Assembly: GCA_964561005.1 (NCBI GenBank)
Contig: CAZLNO010000130.1
Location: 1-8,879 of the forward strand
Length of the DNA: 8,879 nt
Direction of reading: 5' to 3'
From: CAZLNO01 sp964561005
GTDB taxonomy: Bacteria; Pseudomonadota; Alphaproteobacteria; Kiloniellales; Rhodovibrionaceae
This document shows, in pieces, positions 1-8,076 of the stretch. Under the pieces are notes generated by a model. The model saw nothing but the letters and a program-made list of their open reading frames with translations. It had not been told where the DNA came from and searched no databases. Position 1 is the first letter of the stretch, and each line of letters starts with the position of its first letter. Made by a program: the position numbers and the translations under genes.

Positions 1-2
1 GC

Positions 3-1040
<1,038 letters not shown>

Positions 1041-1047
1041 ACGGCCT

Positions 1048-2220
1048 ATGGCGCAGCGTAGCCAGTTGCCTGGATACCGCCCCGAGGCCGAGGACCTGCC
1101 GGCCTCCAGGATCGTCGAGGTCTGGGAGCTGGGGTTCGACCGGGACGACCTGATCCCGCTGTGGGTCGGCGAGGGCGACCTGCCGACGCCGGGCTTCATC
1201 TGCGAGGCCGCCGTCGACGCGCTCAGGGCCGGAGAGACCTTCTACACCCACAAGCGCGGCCATCCCGAGCTGCGCCGGGCGATCGCCGACTACACGCGGA
1301 CGCACACCGGCGCCGAGGTGGCCGACGACCGCATCTCCGTCACCTCCGCCGGCATCAACGCCATCATGCTGATCATGCAGGGCATCCTCGGGCCCGGCGA
1401 CGAGATGATCGCGGTGACGCCGGTATGGCCGAACGCCTCCTGCGCCGCCCGGATCATGGGCGCGCGGGTGGTCGAGGTGCGGCTGGACCCGACGCCGGAG
1501 GGCGGCTTCCATCTCGACCTGGCCAAGCTGGCCGCGGCCTGCACGGACCGCACGCGGGCAATCTTCTTCGCCTCGCCGTCGAACCCCACCGGCTGGATGG
1601 CGGAGGCCGAGGAACTGCAGGCCCTTCTGGAATTGTGCCGCGCGCGCGGCATCTGGCTGATCGCCGACGAGGTCTATCACCGCTTCGTCTACGACCGCCC
1701 GGTGGCGCCCTCGGTGCTGGCGCAGGCGGCGCCGGAGGACCCGGTGTTCGTCGTCCATTCCTTCTCCAAGACCTGGGCGATGACTGGCTGGCGGCTGGGC
1801 TGGCTGGTGCATCCGGCGTCGTTCGAGCCGATCATCGGCAAGCTGATCGAGTACAACACCTCCGGCGCGCAACCCTTTGCGCAGGCGGGGGCGCTGGCCG
1901 CCATCCGCGACGGCGAGCCCTTCGTGAAGGAGCAGGTCGAGCGCTGCCGCCAGGGCGCGGAAATCGTCCACCAGCGCCTCGGCGCCCTGCCGCGGGTCAC
2001 CATCGGCCGGCCGCGGGCCTCGTTCTACAGCTTCTTCGCGGTCGAGGGGATGACCGACAGCCTGGCCTTCGCCAAGCAGCTCCTGCACGACACCGGCGTC
2101 GGCCTGGCGCCCGGCTCGGCCTTCGGGGCCGGCGGCGAGGGCTTCCTGCGCCTGTGCTTCGCCAGCGCGCCCGACCTGCTGTCGCGCGCCATGGACCGCC
2201 TGGAGCGGGCGCTGGCGTAG
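1048..2220 (+). CDS. Class I/II PLP-dependent aminotransferase (substrate unresolved)
   Basis: This 390-residue cytoplasmic fold-type I aminotransferase would move an amino group between an amino acid and a 2-oxoacid using pyridoxal phosphate. The family hallmarks are in order: GHPELRRAIADY near residues 71-82, SPSNPTGW with N179, ADEVY with D207 and Y210 contacting the cofactor, HSFSKTWAMTGWRLGW with Schiff-base lysine K241, and FLRLCFA with R368, the expected binder of the substrate carboxylate. The length is normal for the aspartate/aromatic/methionine aminotransferase group. ATG 1048 was chosen because a GGGGG run at 1033-1037 sits 10 bases upstream and the gene begins 7 bp after the aacS stop. 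Exact substrate cannot be read from motifs; aspartate, branched-chain or methionine specificity are all possible. It ends 18 bp from the convergent methyltransferase gene. Confidence 0.93.
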   Translation: MAQRSQLPGYRPEAEDLPASRIVEVWELGFDRDDLIPLWVGEGDLPTPGFICEAAVDALRAGETFYTHKRGHPELRRAIADYTRTHTGAEVADDRISVTSAGINAIMLIMQGILGPGDEMIAVTPVWPNASCAARIMGARVVEVRLDPTPEGGFHLDLAKLAAACTDRTRAIFFASPSNPTGWMAEAEELQALLELCRARGIWLIADEVYHRFVYDRPVAPSVLAQAAPEDPVFVVHSFSKTWAMTGWRLGWLVHPASFEPIIGKLIEYNTSGAQPFAQAGALAAIRDGEPFVKEQVERCRQGAEIVHQRLGALPRVTIGRPRASFYSFFAVEGMTDSLAFAKQLLHDTGVGLAPGSAFGAGGEGFLRLCFASAPDLLSRAMDRLERALA

Positions 2221-2238
2221 GCGCATCAGGCGGCGCCG

Positions 2239-3471
2239 TCACCCAGGATAGCGCAAATACAGCTTGTTGATGCCGTTCAGCACCCGGAAGAGCTGGTCGA
2301 ACTGGGTTTCCAGCGTCTGCCGGGCGAGGCCCGAGTCCTGCCCCTCCAGCTCGGTAAAGATGGCGTCCAGACTGCGCCGGCCGTCGATCCGCGCCATGAT
2401 GGCCGCCGTGCGCGCCGGCAGGGCGAAGCGCAGCGTCAGGCGGTCGAAGTCCACCCGGATGCCGGGGCTCGGCCCGGCGCCGCGAGCGAATTCTTGCGGA
2501 TCGAGGTCGCGCGGCACCGGCACGGCCTCGGGGGTCGGCCGGGCCACGGTGTCGCCGCGCTCGGCCGGCACGGCGTAGAAGACGTGCTTGCGGATGTTGC
2601 CGGCCAGCCGCTCGGCGAAGGCGGCGCGCGCGACGAGGCCCGCGTCCTTCAGCGGTTTCAGGAGCGCCGGATCGTTCACGTAGGCGGCGGGGTCGTAGCG
2701 CAGCGGCTCGACGAAGGCGGCCGGCCGCAGCTCGGCAGTGTCCAGGAACTCGGCCACCTGCTCGACCGTATAGGGGCGGTCGCGGGCGTGCAGCAGCAGG
2801 TCGACCAGCTCGGCGTCGCTGCGCTGATGGTCGCCCAGGTAAGGATTGTGGCGCAGCCAGTTGGTCTCCGGCAGCTTCTGCCACAGGCGCCGCGCCAGCT
2901 TCACCCGCTCGGCCAGGGGCTGCCCGGCGCCCAGGGCGCGCAGCATCTCCTGCATGGGATAGACACCGGTGCGGCCGTAGGGGGCGTAGAGCATCAGCCC
3001 CATGCCGCCGCCGTCCTTCAGCACCGCGCGCAGCGCCCGCAGGCCCGCCGGCGGGTCTTCCAGGTGATGCAGCACGCCGCAGCAGTCGATGTAGTCGAAG
3101 GCGCCCAGGCCGAGCTGCGGCAGCTCCTCGATCTGGCCGAGATGAAAGCTGATGTTGTCCAGGCCGCGCACCTCCGCCCGCGCGGCGGCGACGGCGCGCG
3201 ACTGCTCCGAGATGTCCAGGTAGACGACCTCGCCGCCGCCGGCATCCTTCAACTGCTGCGCCAGCATGATGGCGGCGTCGCCGGTGCCGCCGCCGGCGAC
3301 CAGCGCGCGGAAGCCCTCGGGCCGCAGGCGTCCGCCGAAGACGAAGTGGGCGACCTCGTCGAGGTGGCTGGGCGAGCCGGTGATGAGCCGCTTGCGCTCG
3401 TCCGCCGGATCGCGCGGCGGATAGGGGTAGGACAGGTACTGTTCGAGAACCGGATCGCTCGCGTCGCTCAC
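2239..3471 (-). CDS. Class I SAM-dependent methyltransferase with extra C-terminal domain
   Basis: This 410-residue protein has a Rossmann methyltransferase core. Motif I is VAGGGTGD at residues 58-65, the acidic end of strand 2 is D86 in VVYLDIS, and the post-motif FDYIDCCGVLHHLEDP spans 125-140. After the core come a helical segment (about 185-300) and a separate C-terminal region (about 335-408) whose pattern of a strand pair, then IDGRRSLDAIF, then a helix ending in LNGINKLYL resembles PqqD-like or winged-helix peptide-binding domains; that resemblance is my inference. The start is GTG at 3471, overlapping the TGA of the upstream oxidoreductase by four bases (GTGA), so translation is probably coupled. 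The methyl acceptor is unknown: small molecule, tRNA or peptide are all open. The stop is TGA at 2239-2241, facing the aminotransferase stop. Confidence 0.88.
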   Translation of the reverse strand: MSDASDPVLEQYLSYPYPPRDPADERKRLITGSPSHLDEVAHFVFGGRLRPEGFRALVAGGGTGDAAIMLAQQLKDAGGGEVVYLDISEQSRAVAAARAEVRGLDNISFHLGQIEELPQLGLGAFDYIDCCGVLHHLEDPPAGLRALRAVLKDGGGMGLMLYAPYGRTGVYPMQEMLRALGAGQPLAERVKLARRLWQKLPETNWLRHNPYLGDHQRSDAELVDLLLHARDRPYTVEQVAEFLDTAELRPAAFVEPLRYDPAAYVNDPALLKPLKDAGLVARAAFAERLAGNIRKHVFYAVPAERGDTVARPTPEAVPVPRDLDPQEFARGAGPSPGIRVDFDRLTLRFALPARTAAIMARIDGRRSLDAIFTELEGQDSGLARQTLETQFDQLFRVLNGINKLYLRYPG

Positions 3472-4460
3472 CCGTGGCGCTCCCGCGCGGTCGTCAGGAC
3501 GATCTTGCCGCTGGCCTTGCGGCTCCGCAGCATCTCCAGCGCCGCCTTCGCCTCGCCCAGGTCGAAGGTGTGGGAGACGTGCGGCTTCAGCAGCCCCGCC
3601 TCGTACCAGCGGAAGAGGTCCTGGAACTGCTGGTGCATCAGGCCGGGCGCCCTGCGGCGGTAGGAGCCCCAGTACAGCCCCATGACCGAGAGGTTCTTCA
3701 CCAGCAGCAGGTTGGCCGGCGGCGCCGGCACGCGGCCGCTGGCGAAGCCGATGACGACGATGCGCCCGCTCCAGGCCGTGCAGCGCAGCGAGGCGTCGAA
3801 GACATCGCCGCCCACCGGATCGAACACCACGTCCGCCCCGGCGCCGTCGGTCAGCGCCTTGACCCGCTCGCGGATGTCCTCGCTCTTGTAGTCGATGCCC
3901 CGGTCGGCGCCGTGCGACAGCGCGACGCTCAGCTTCTCCTGGCCGCCGGCGGTGGCGATGACCTGGGCGCCCAGGGCCTTGCCGACCTCCACGGCGGCCA
4001 GCCCGGCGCCGCCCGCCGCCCCGTGCACCAGCAGCGTCTCGGTGTGCTTCAGCCCGGCACGCCAGACCAGGGCGCCGTGCGCCGTGCCGTGGGTCACCGC
4101 GAAGCCGGCGGCGGTGACGAAGTCCAGCGTCTCGGGGATGGCGAAGACGTCCTCGGCGTGCGCCACCGCCTGCTCGGCGAAGCCGCCGCGGTCCAGGATC
4201 GCCAGCACCCGCTCGCCCGGCGCCACGCGCCGCACCTCCGGCCCCACGGCGGCCACCGTGCCGGCCACCTCCATGCCGGGGCTGAACGGCGGCTCGGGCT
4301 TTTCCTGGTACTCCCCGGCCACGATCAGGGTGTCGGCGTAGTTGATGCCGGCGGCGGCCACGTCGATCAGCACCTCGCCCGGTCCGGGCTCGGGCGTCGC
4401 CACCTCGGCCAGCCGCAGGCCGGAGATACCGCTGAAATCCTTGCAGACAACCGCACGCAC
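3468..4460 (-). CDS. Quinone oxidoreductase-like zinc-free MDR protein (NADPH:quinone oxidoreductase family)
   Basis: This is a 330-residue medium-chain dehydrogenase/reductase predicted to use NAD(P)H to reduce quinones or activated double bonds in the cytoplasm. The N-terminal GroES-like half shows GINYADTLIVAGEY (38-51) and SPGMEVAGTVAAVG (60-73). The Rossmann half has the nucleotide-binding run VHGAAGGAGLAAVEVGKALG (145-164), followed by GADVVFDPVGGDVF. The catalytic-zinc cysteine and GHE ligands of alcohol dehydrogenases are absent, as expected for the quinone oxidoreductase/enoyl reductase branch. The start is GTG at 4460, preceded on the minus strand by a purine-rich AGAGAGGGG ending 8 bases before it; 30 bp separate it from the asparaginase stop. 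Its own stop overlaps the methyltransferase start. The physiological substrate is not evident. Confidence 0.92.
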   Translation of the reverse strand: MRAVVCKDFSGISGLRLAEVATPEPGPGEVLIDVAAAGINYADTLIVAGEYQEKPEPPFSPGMEVAGTVAAVGPEVRRVAPGERVLAILDRGGFAEQAVAHAEDVFAIPETLDFVTAAGFAVTHGTAHGALVWRAGLKHTETLLVHGAAGGAGLAAVEVGKALGAQVIATAGGQEKLSVALSHGADRGIDYKSEDIRERVKALTDGAGADVVFDPVGGDVFDASLRCTAWSGRIVVIGFASGRVPAPPANLLLVKNLSVMGLYWGSYRRRAPGLMHQQFQDLFRWYEAGLLKPHVSHTFDLGEAKAALEMLRSRKASGKIVLTTARERHG

Positions 4461-4478
4461 CGTCTTATCCCCTCTCTC
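4461..4478 (-). promoter_or_regulatory. Ribosome-binding site of the quinone oxidoreductase gene
   Basis: Read on the minus strand, the bases before the GTG at 4460 include AGAGAGGGG and then ATAAGACG. This is the strongest Shine-Dalgarno-like stretch in the cluster. It supports the GTG start, for which no in-frame ATG gives the usual MRAVVCKDF N-terminus, and lies in the 30-bp spacer after the asparaginase stop. Confidence 0.6.
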
Positions 4479-4490
4479 TTCGACTCGCTG

Positions 4491-5540
4491 TCAGTCCGGG
4501 AAGTCGTCGACGAGCCGCACCGCCCCGACCTGCTCTCCGGTGCGCGTGCGGATCGGCGGGGTCAGCACCTCGCCCAGCCGCGCGCTCGCCGCCCCGTCCA
4601 GCACCTCCAGCCGCCGCAGCAGCCGGCCCAGCACGGCCGTGGCCGCGCGCCCGGCGCCATCGTCGCATTTGACCGCGAGGCCCAGGCCAAGGTCCGGCAA
4701 GGCGGCGGCGTAGACGCCCTCCGCGCCGATCTTGACCAGGGCGCGCGCGCCCGTCTCCCGCATGACGGCGGTGCAGCTCCGCCCGCGGCCGGCGACCATG
4801 TAGGGCTCCGCCGCCATCGCCCGGCGGATGCGCGCGCAGGCCGCCCGCCGCCGCTCCGGCTGATCGGCCGGGTCGCCGAAACGGGCCATCGCCAGCGCCA
4901 GGTGGCCGAGCGGCACGGCGATCGTGGGAATGCCGCAGCCGTCGGTGCCGCGCGGCTGCGCCGTCAGGTCGTCCAGGCCGCTCATCGCCTCCATCACGCC
5001 CAGGATGGCCTGCTGGACGGGATGGGTGAAGTCCGCATAGCCGGCCGTCGGGTGGCCCAGGTGGCGCGCCACCGTCAGGAACCCGGTGTGCTTGCCCGAG
5101 CAGTTGTCGTGCACCCGGCGCGGCGTGCCGCCGGTCGCCAGCAGCTCGCGCGCGGCGCGGTCGTCGGTGGGCAGATGGCCGCCGCAGGTCAGGTCAGCCT
5201 CGCCGCGGCCGATGCGCCGCAGCCAGGCCTCGACCGTTCGCACGTGGATCGGCTCCCCGCCGTGGCTTCCGCAGGCCAGGGCGATCTCCGCGTCGCTCAG
5301 CGCGAAGGCCTCGGCGGCGCCCGATTCGACCAGCGGCAGCGCCTGCAGCGGCTTGATCGCGGAGCGGGGAAACACCGCCGATTCGACATCCCCGGCGGAG
5401 AGCAGCACGCGGCCCTCGGTATCCACCACGGCAAAGGCGCCGCGATGCCGGCTTTCGACGCTGTCACCGCGGGTCACCTCGACCAGTTGGGGATTCGCCG
5501 GGCGCGAACCGGCCGGCGGGGGGCTGGCCTGTGGAAGCAT
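4491..5540 (-). CDS. L-asparaginase, class 3 (Rhizobium etli type, asparaginase II family)
   Basis: This enzyme hydrolyses L-asparagine to aspartate and ammonia. The 349-residue protein belongs to the R. etli-type family, unrelated to EcAII-type asparaginases. All catalytic residues that I recall from the R. etli enzyme ReAV have counterparts here. The Ser-Lys pairs are S60/K63 (PRSAIKPLQ) and S92 (GSHGGE) with K270 (KIGAEG). The zinc-site residues are C147/K150 (CSGKHTG) and C202 (DGCGIP); C256 (GRSCT) is also conserved. Spacing between the motifs matches ReAV closely. ATG 5540 is chosen because the family's N-terminal motif begins about 20 residues in; the open frame continues to 5780 but would overlap the divergent RNA methylase. 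No signal peptide is seen, so a cytoplasmic location is expected. It is the first gene of the minus-strand cluster. Confidence 0.93.
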   Translation of the reverse strand: MLPQASPPPAGSRPANPQLVEVTRGDSVESRHRGAFAVVDTEGRVLLSAGDVESAVFPRSAIKPLQALPLVESGAAEAFALSDAEIALACGSHGGEPIHVRTVEAWLRRIGRGEADLTCGGHLPTDDRAARELLATGGTPRRVHDNCSGKHTGFLTVARHLGHPTAGYADFTHPVQQAILGVMEAMSGLDDLTAQPRGTDGCGIPTIAVPLGHLALAMARFGDPADQPERRRAACARIRRAMAAEPYMVAGRGRSCTAVMRETGARALVKIGAEGVYAAALPDLGLGLAVKCDDGAGRAATAVLGRLLRRLEVLDGAASARLGEVLTPPIRTRTGEQVGAVRLVDDFPD

Positions 5541-5640
5541 GCTCGTCCAATCTTTCGGCGGCGTGATGTGGGAACGCGGTGGGCGCCTTATGGCAAAACA
5601 CCTTGCCTTCGGCGGAGGCGGCGTGCAAGTTTCCGGCGGC
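5541..5640. promoter_or_regulatory. Divergent spacer between asparaginase and trmH genes
   Basis: These 100 bp separate two divergently transcribed starts (ATG 5540 minus, ATG 5641 plus), so promoters for both are expected here or just inside the genes. I could not pick out a convincing -35/-10 pair on either strand. The one clear element is an inverted repeat at 5592-5607, GGCAA-AACACC-TTGCC. A GGAGG at 5614-5618 precedes an in-frame GTG at 5623 and is a possible ribosome-binding site for a slightly longer methylase. Confidence 0.4.
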
Positions 5641-6213
5641 ATGCGAGGATATTTCGGGATCGGCGTCGAGAACATCAGCAAGCCCATGAACCTGGGCAAC
5701 CTGATGCGTTCCGCGCACGCCTTCGGCGCCAGCTTCTTCTTCACCGTCACGCCGGCCTTCGACGCCGAGCAGGTCGCCAAGAGCGATACCTCGGACGCGG
5801 TGAAGCACCTCCCGCTCTATACCTTCGCCGGCCCGGACGAGTTGCTGCTGCCGCGCGGCTGCCGGCTGATCGGGATCGAGTTCACCGAGGGCGCCCACGA
5901 ATTGCCCGAGTTCCGCCATCCCCTGGCGGCCGCCTATGTCCTGGGGCGCGAAAAGGGCAGCCTGTCGCCGGAAATGGCCGCCCGCTGCGAGGCCCTGGTC
6001 AAGATTCCGACAAAGTTCTGCGTCAACGTCGGTGTCGCCGGGGCGCTGGTGATGTACGATCGTCTGCTCAGCCAGGGTCGCTTCGCGCGGCGCCCGGTGT
6101 CTCCGCGCGCCTCGCCGGAGCCCACGCCGGCGCATGTGCGCGGCGGTCAAGTCGTGCGCAGCCCGAAATCGTCCGAGGGAACTGCCGCCGGCGGCGGCGC
6201 TGCCGGAGAGTGA
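5641..6213 (+). CDS. TrmH/SpoU-family SPOUT RNA 2'-O-ribose methyltransferase
   Basis: This 190-residue knotted (SPOUT) methylase is predicted to transfer methyl from SAM to a ribose 2'-hydroxyl of tRNA or rRNA. Motif 1 is PMNLGNLMRSAHAFGA (15-30) with the likely catalytic R23. Motif 2 includes LIGIEFTEGA and YVLGREKGSLSPE (76-111). Motif 3 is IPTKFCVNVGVAGALVMYDR (122-141), which forms the SAM-binding knot. There is no N-terminal RNA-binding domain, so it is close to a bare catalytic domain. Residues after about 150 form a low-complexity Pro/Arg/Ser/Gly tail, probably disordered. ATG 5641 (MRGYFGIGVE) is preferred because the SPOUT fold begins immediately; GTG 5623 or ATG 5590 would add 6 or 17 residues. 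The target nucleotide cannot be deduced. The ialB-like gene follows after 26 bp. Confidence 0.9.
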   Translation: MRGYFGIGVENISKPMNLGNLMRSAHAFGASFFFTVTPAFDAEQVAKSDTSDAVKHLPLYTFAGPDELLLPRGCRLIGIEFTEGAHELPEFRHPLAAAYVLGREKGSLSPEMAARCEALVKIPTKFCVNVGVAGALVMYDRLLSQGRFARRPVSPRASPEPTPAHVRGGQVVRSPKSSEGTAAGGGAAGE

Positions 6214-6239
6214 AACTGTTGCGAATCAGAGGCCCGACC

Positions 6240-6758
6240 ATGTCGCCAGTCCGCGTGCTGACACCGCTGCTGTTTCTTCTGTGTCTCGTGACCGCCGGGG
6301 GCGCGGCCGTCGCCCAGGACATCCGGGCGCTGGGCGAGTTCGACGACTGGCGCGCCTTCACCTTCACCGAGAACGGCAACAAGGTCTGCTACATGGCCAG
6401 CGAGCCGGAGAAGGCGGAGGGCGACTACACCAAGCGCGGCGACATCTACGCCATGGTCACCCACCGTCCGGCCCAGGGCACCGAGGACGTGGTCAGCTTC
6501 GTCATCGGCTACACCTTCAAGAAGGACAGCCGCGTCACCGTCGACATCGACGGACAGAAGTTCACGCTGTTCACCCACAAGGACACCGCCTGGGCCTCGG
6601 ATTCGCAAACCGACAAGGCATTGGTGCAGGCGATGAGGCGCGGCCGGGAGATGGTGGTGAAGGGCACGTCCTCGCGCGGAACGGAGACGACCGACTCCTA
6701 TTCCCTGATCGGCTTCACCGCCGCCCACCGGGCGATCGACAAGGCCTGCGGCCAGTAG
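6240..6758 (+). CDS. Invasion-associated locus B (IalB) family secreted protein
   Basis: The 172-residue product starts with a typical Sec signal peptide: a short basic N-terminus, hydrophobic residues 7-19, and a probable cleavage after AVA at residue 25, giving a mature periplasmic protein beginning QDIRALGEF. The mature part carries the IalB-like pattern: DDWRAFTF, then KVCYMASEP, then VSFVIGYTFK, a beta-rich centre containing FTLFTHKDTAW, MVVKGTSSRGTETTDSYSL, and a C-terminal KACGQ. Two cysteines remain, C50 and C170, and could form a disulfide. The family name comes from Bartonella, but most alphaproteobacterial members have no shown role in invasion, so function is unknown. The ATG has AGAGG about 9 bases upstream (GAATCAGAGGCCCGACC). 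The gene ends two bases before the assembly gap. Confidence 0.85.
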   Translation: MSPVRVLTPLLFLLCLVTAGGAAVAQDIRALGEFDDWRAFTFTENGNKVCYMASEPEKAEGDYTKRGDIYAMVTHRPAQGTEDVVSFVIGYTFKKDSRVTVDIDGQKFTLFTHKDTAWASDSQTDKALVQAMRRGREMVVKGTSSRGTETTDSYSLIGFTAAHRAIDKACGQ

Positions 6759-6760
6759 AC

Positions 6761-6860
6761 NNNNNNNNNNNNNNNNNNNNNNNNNNNNNNNNNNNNNNNN
6801 NNNNNNNNNNNNNNNNNNNNNNNNNNNNNNNNNNNNNNNNNNNNNNNNNNNNNNNNNNNN
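6761..6860. other. Assembly gap (100 N)
   Basis: Exactly 100 undetermined bases, the conventional placeholder for a gap of unknown size. The left contig ends two bases after the ialB-like stop and the right contig begins 25 bases before rlmN. Any terminator for the left gene, the promoter of rlmN, or even further genes could be missing here, and adjacency of the two sides rests on scaffolding alone. Confidence 0.98.
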
Positions 6861-6885
6861 GGCCCGCCGGGGCTATCTAGCGGCC

Positions 6886-8040
6886 ATGACCCGGAACGCC
6901 CACACCCAGGCCTTCGCGCCGCCGAAACCCGGCCCCGGCGCGGCCCAGCTCGTCGGCCTCGACCGCGACGAGCTGACCGCGCTCGTCCAGCACCTGGGCG
7001 AGCCGCGCTTCCGCGCCAAGCAGCTCTGGCACTGGATCTACCACCACGGCGCGACCGACTTCGCCGAGATGTCCACGCTGGCCAAGGGCTTCCGCGCGCG
7101 CCTGGCCGAGAGCTGCACCGTCGCCCGGCCCATGGTGCGGACCGAGCAGCACTCGGTCGACGGCACGCGCAAGTGGCTGCTGCGCCTGCGCGACCTGCAG
7201 GAGGTGGAGGCGGTCTACATCCCCGAGGAGGATCGCGGCACGCTCTGCGTCTCCTCCCAGGTGGGCTGCACGCTGACCTGCCGCTTCTGCCACACCGGCA
7301 CGCAGCGCCTGGTGCGCAACCTCTCCGCCGGCGAGATCCTGGGGCAGATCATGCTGGCCCGCGACTCCCTGGGCGAGTGGCCGAGTCCCAGGGAGGGCCG
7401 CCTGCTCACCAACATCGTCCTCATGGGCATGGGCGAGCCGCTCTACAACTACGACGAGGTCGCCAAGGCGCTGCGGATCGCCATGGACGGCGAGGGCCTG
7501 GGCCTGTCGCGCCGGCGCATCACGCTGTCGACCTCCGGCGTGGTGCCGCTGATGCGGCGCTGCGGCGAGGAGTTGGGCGTCAACCTGGCGGTCTCCCTGC
7601 ACGCGGTGGACGACGAAACGCGCGACTATCTGGTGCCGCTGAACAAGAAGTATCCAATCAAGGACCTGCTGGACGCCTGTCGCGCCTATCCGGGGATCAA
7701 CAACGCCCGGCGCATCACCTTCGAGTACGTCATGCTGAAGGGCGTCAACGACAGCCCCGCCGACGCCCGCGCGCTGGCGCGGCTGCTGCGCGACATCCCG
7801 GCCAAGGTCAACCTGATCCCCTTCAACCCCTGGCCGGGCAGCGAGTTCGCGTGCTCCGAGCCGGAGACCATCCAGCACTTCTCCGATATCCTCTACGAGG
7901 CCGGCTACTCCGCCCCCGTCCGCACCCCGCGCGGCCAGGACATCCTCGCCGCCTGCGGCCAGCTCAAGTCGGAAAGCCAGCGGCGGAAGAAGTCGCAGCG
8001 GGCGGCGGCCGCCGGGGAGACGGCGGCACCAGCGGCGTAA
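6886..8040 (+). CDS. rlmN: Dual-specificity 23S rRNA/tRNA adenine-C2 methyltransferase RlmN
   Basis: RlmN is a radical SAM enzyme that methylates C2 of A2503 in 23S rRNA and of A37 in some tRNAs. The 384-residue product has the full signature. The [4Fe-4S] motif C128-x3-C132-x2-C135 lies in QVGCTLTCRFCHTGTQ. The two mechanistic cysteines are C121 (TLCVSSQ) and C357 (ILAACGQL), at nearly the same spacing as C118 and C355 of E. coli. Further family motifs are GMGEPLYNY, STSGVVP, SLHAVDDETR, TFEYVMLKGVND and NLIPFNPWPG. A short Lys/Arg/Ala-rich tail follows the last motif. ATG 6886 gives the usual N-terminus with FRAKQLWHWIY at about residues 43-53. Its ribosome-binding site is weak (GGGG at 6869-6872), and the upstream region is lost in the gap. 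ccdA starts 91 bp downstream. Confidence 0.97.
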   Translation: MTRNAHTQAFAPPKPGPGAAQLVGLDRDELTALVQHLGEPRFRAKQLWHWIYHHGATDFAEMSTLAKGFRARLAESCTVARPMVRTEQHSVDGTRKWLLRLRDLQEVEAVYIPEEDRGTLCVSSQVGCTLTCRFCHTGTQRLVRNLSAGEILGQIMLARDSLGEWPSPREGRLLTNIVLMGMGEPLYNYDEVAKALRIAMDGEGLGLSRRRITLSTSGVVPLMRRCGEELGVNLAVSLHAVDDETRDYLVPLNKKYPIKDLLDACRAYPGINNARRITFEYVMLKGVNDSPADARALARLLRDIPAKVNLIPFNPWPGSEFACSEPETIQHFSDILYEAGYSAPVRTPRGQDILAACGQLKSESQRRKKSQRAAAAGETAAPAA

Positions 8041-8076
8041 TGTGGGCATATCCTCCGGCAGCGAGCCGGGTGCCCG

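Noticed and set aside
2220..2237. Hairpin GGCGC-N8-GCGCC between the convergent aminotransferase and methyltransferase stops
   Set aside because: It is a 5-bp stem in GC-rich sequence with no T-run on either strand; a shared terminator is possible but unsupported.
2494..3663. A 389-codon plus-strand open frame opposite the methyltransferase
   Set aside because: It is an antisense shadow with no recognisable domain; the minus strand carries clear methyltransferase motifs.
5591..5607. Sigma-54-like TGGCA...TTGCC in the asparaginase/trmH spacer
   Set aside because: GG and GC are 11 bases apart rather than the required 10 on both strands.
5541..5780. N-terminal extension of the asparaginase to 5780
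   Set aside because: It would overlap the start of the divergent trmH-like gene, and the added residues lack family similarity; the known N-terminal motif begins just after ATG 5540.
6240..6314. Lipoprotein reading of the IalB-like signal peptide (Cys15)
   Set aside because: Residues before Cys15 (FLL) do not fit a lipobox, and a clear AVA cleavage site follows at residue 25.
3474..6758. A 1094-codon plus-strand open frame running across the oxidoreductase and asparaginase genes
   Set aside because: It is antisense to two well-supported genes and passes out of frame through trmH; its composition (Arg, Ala, Gly, Gln, Asp runs) is the usual by-product of GC-rich coding DNA. Only its last part (6240-6758), with a signal peptide, is real.
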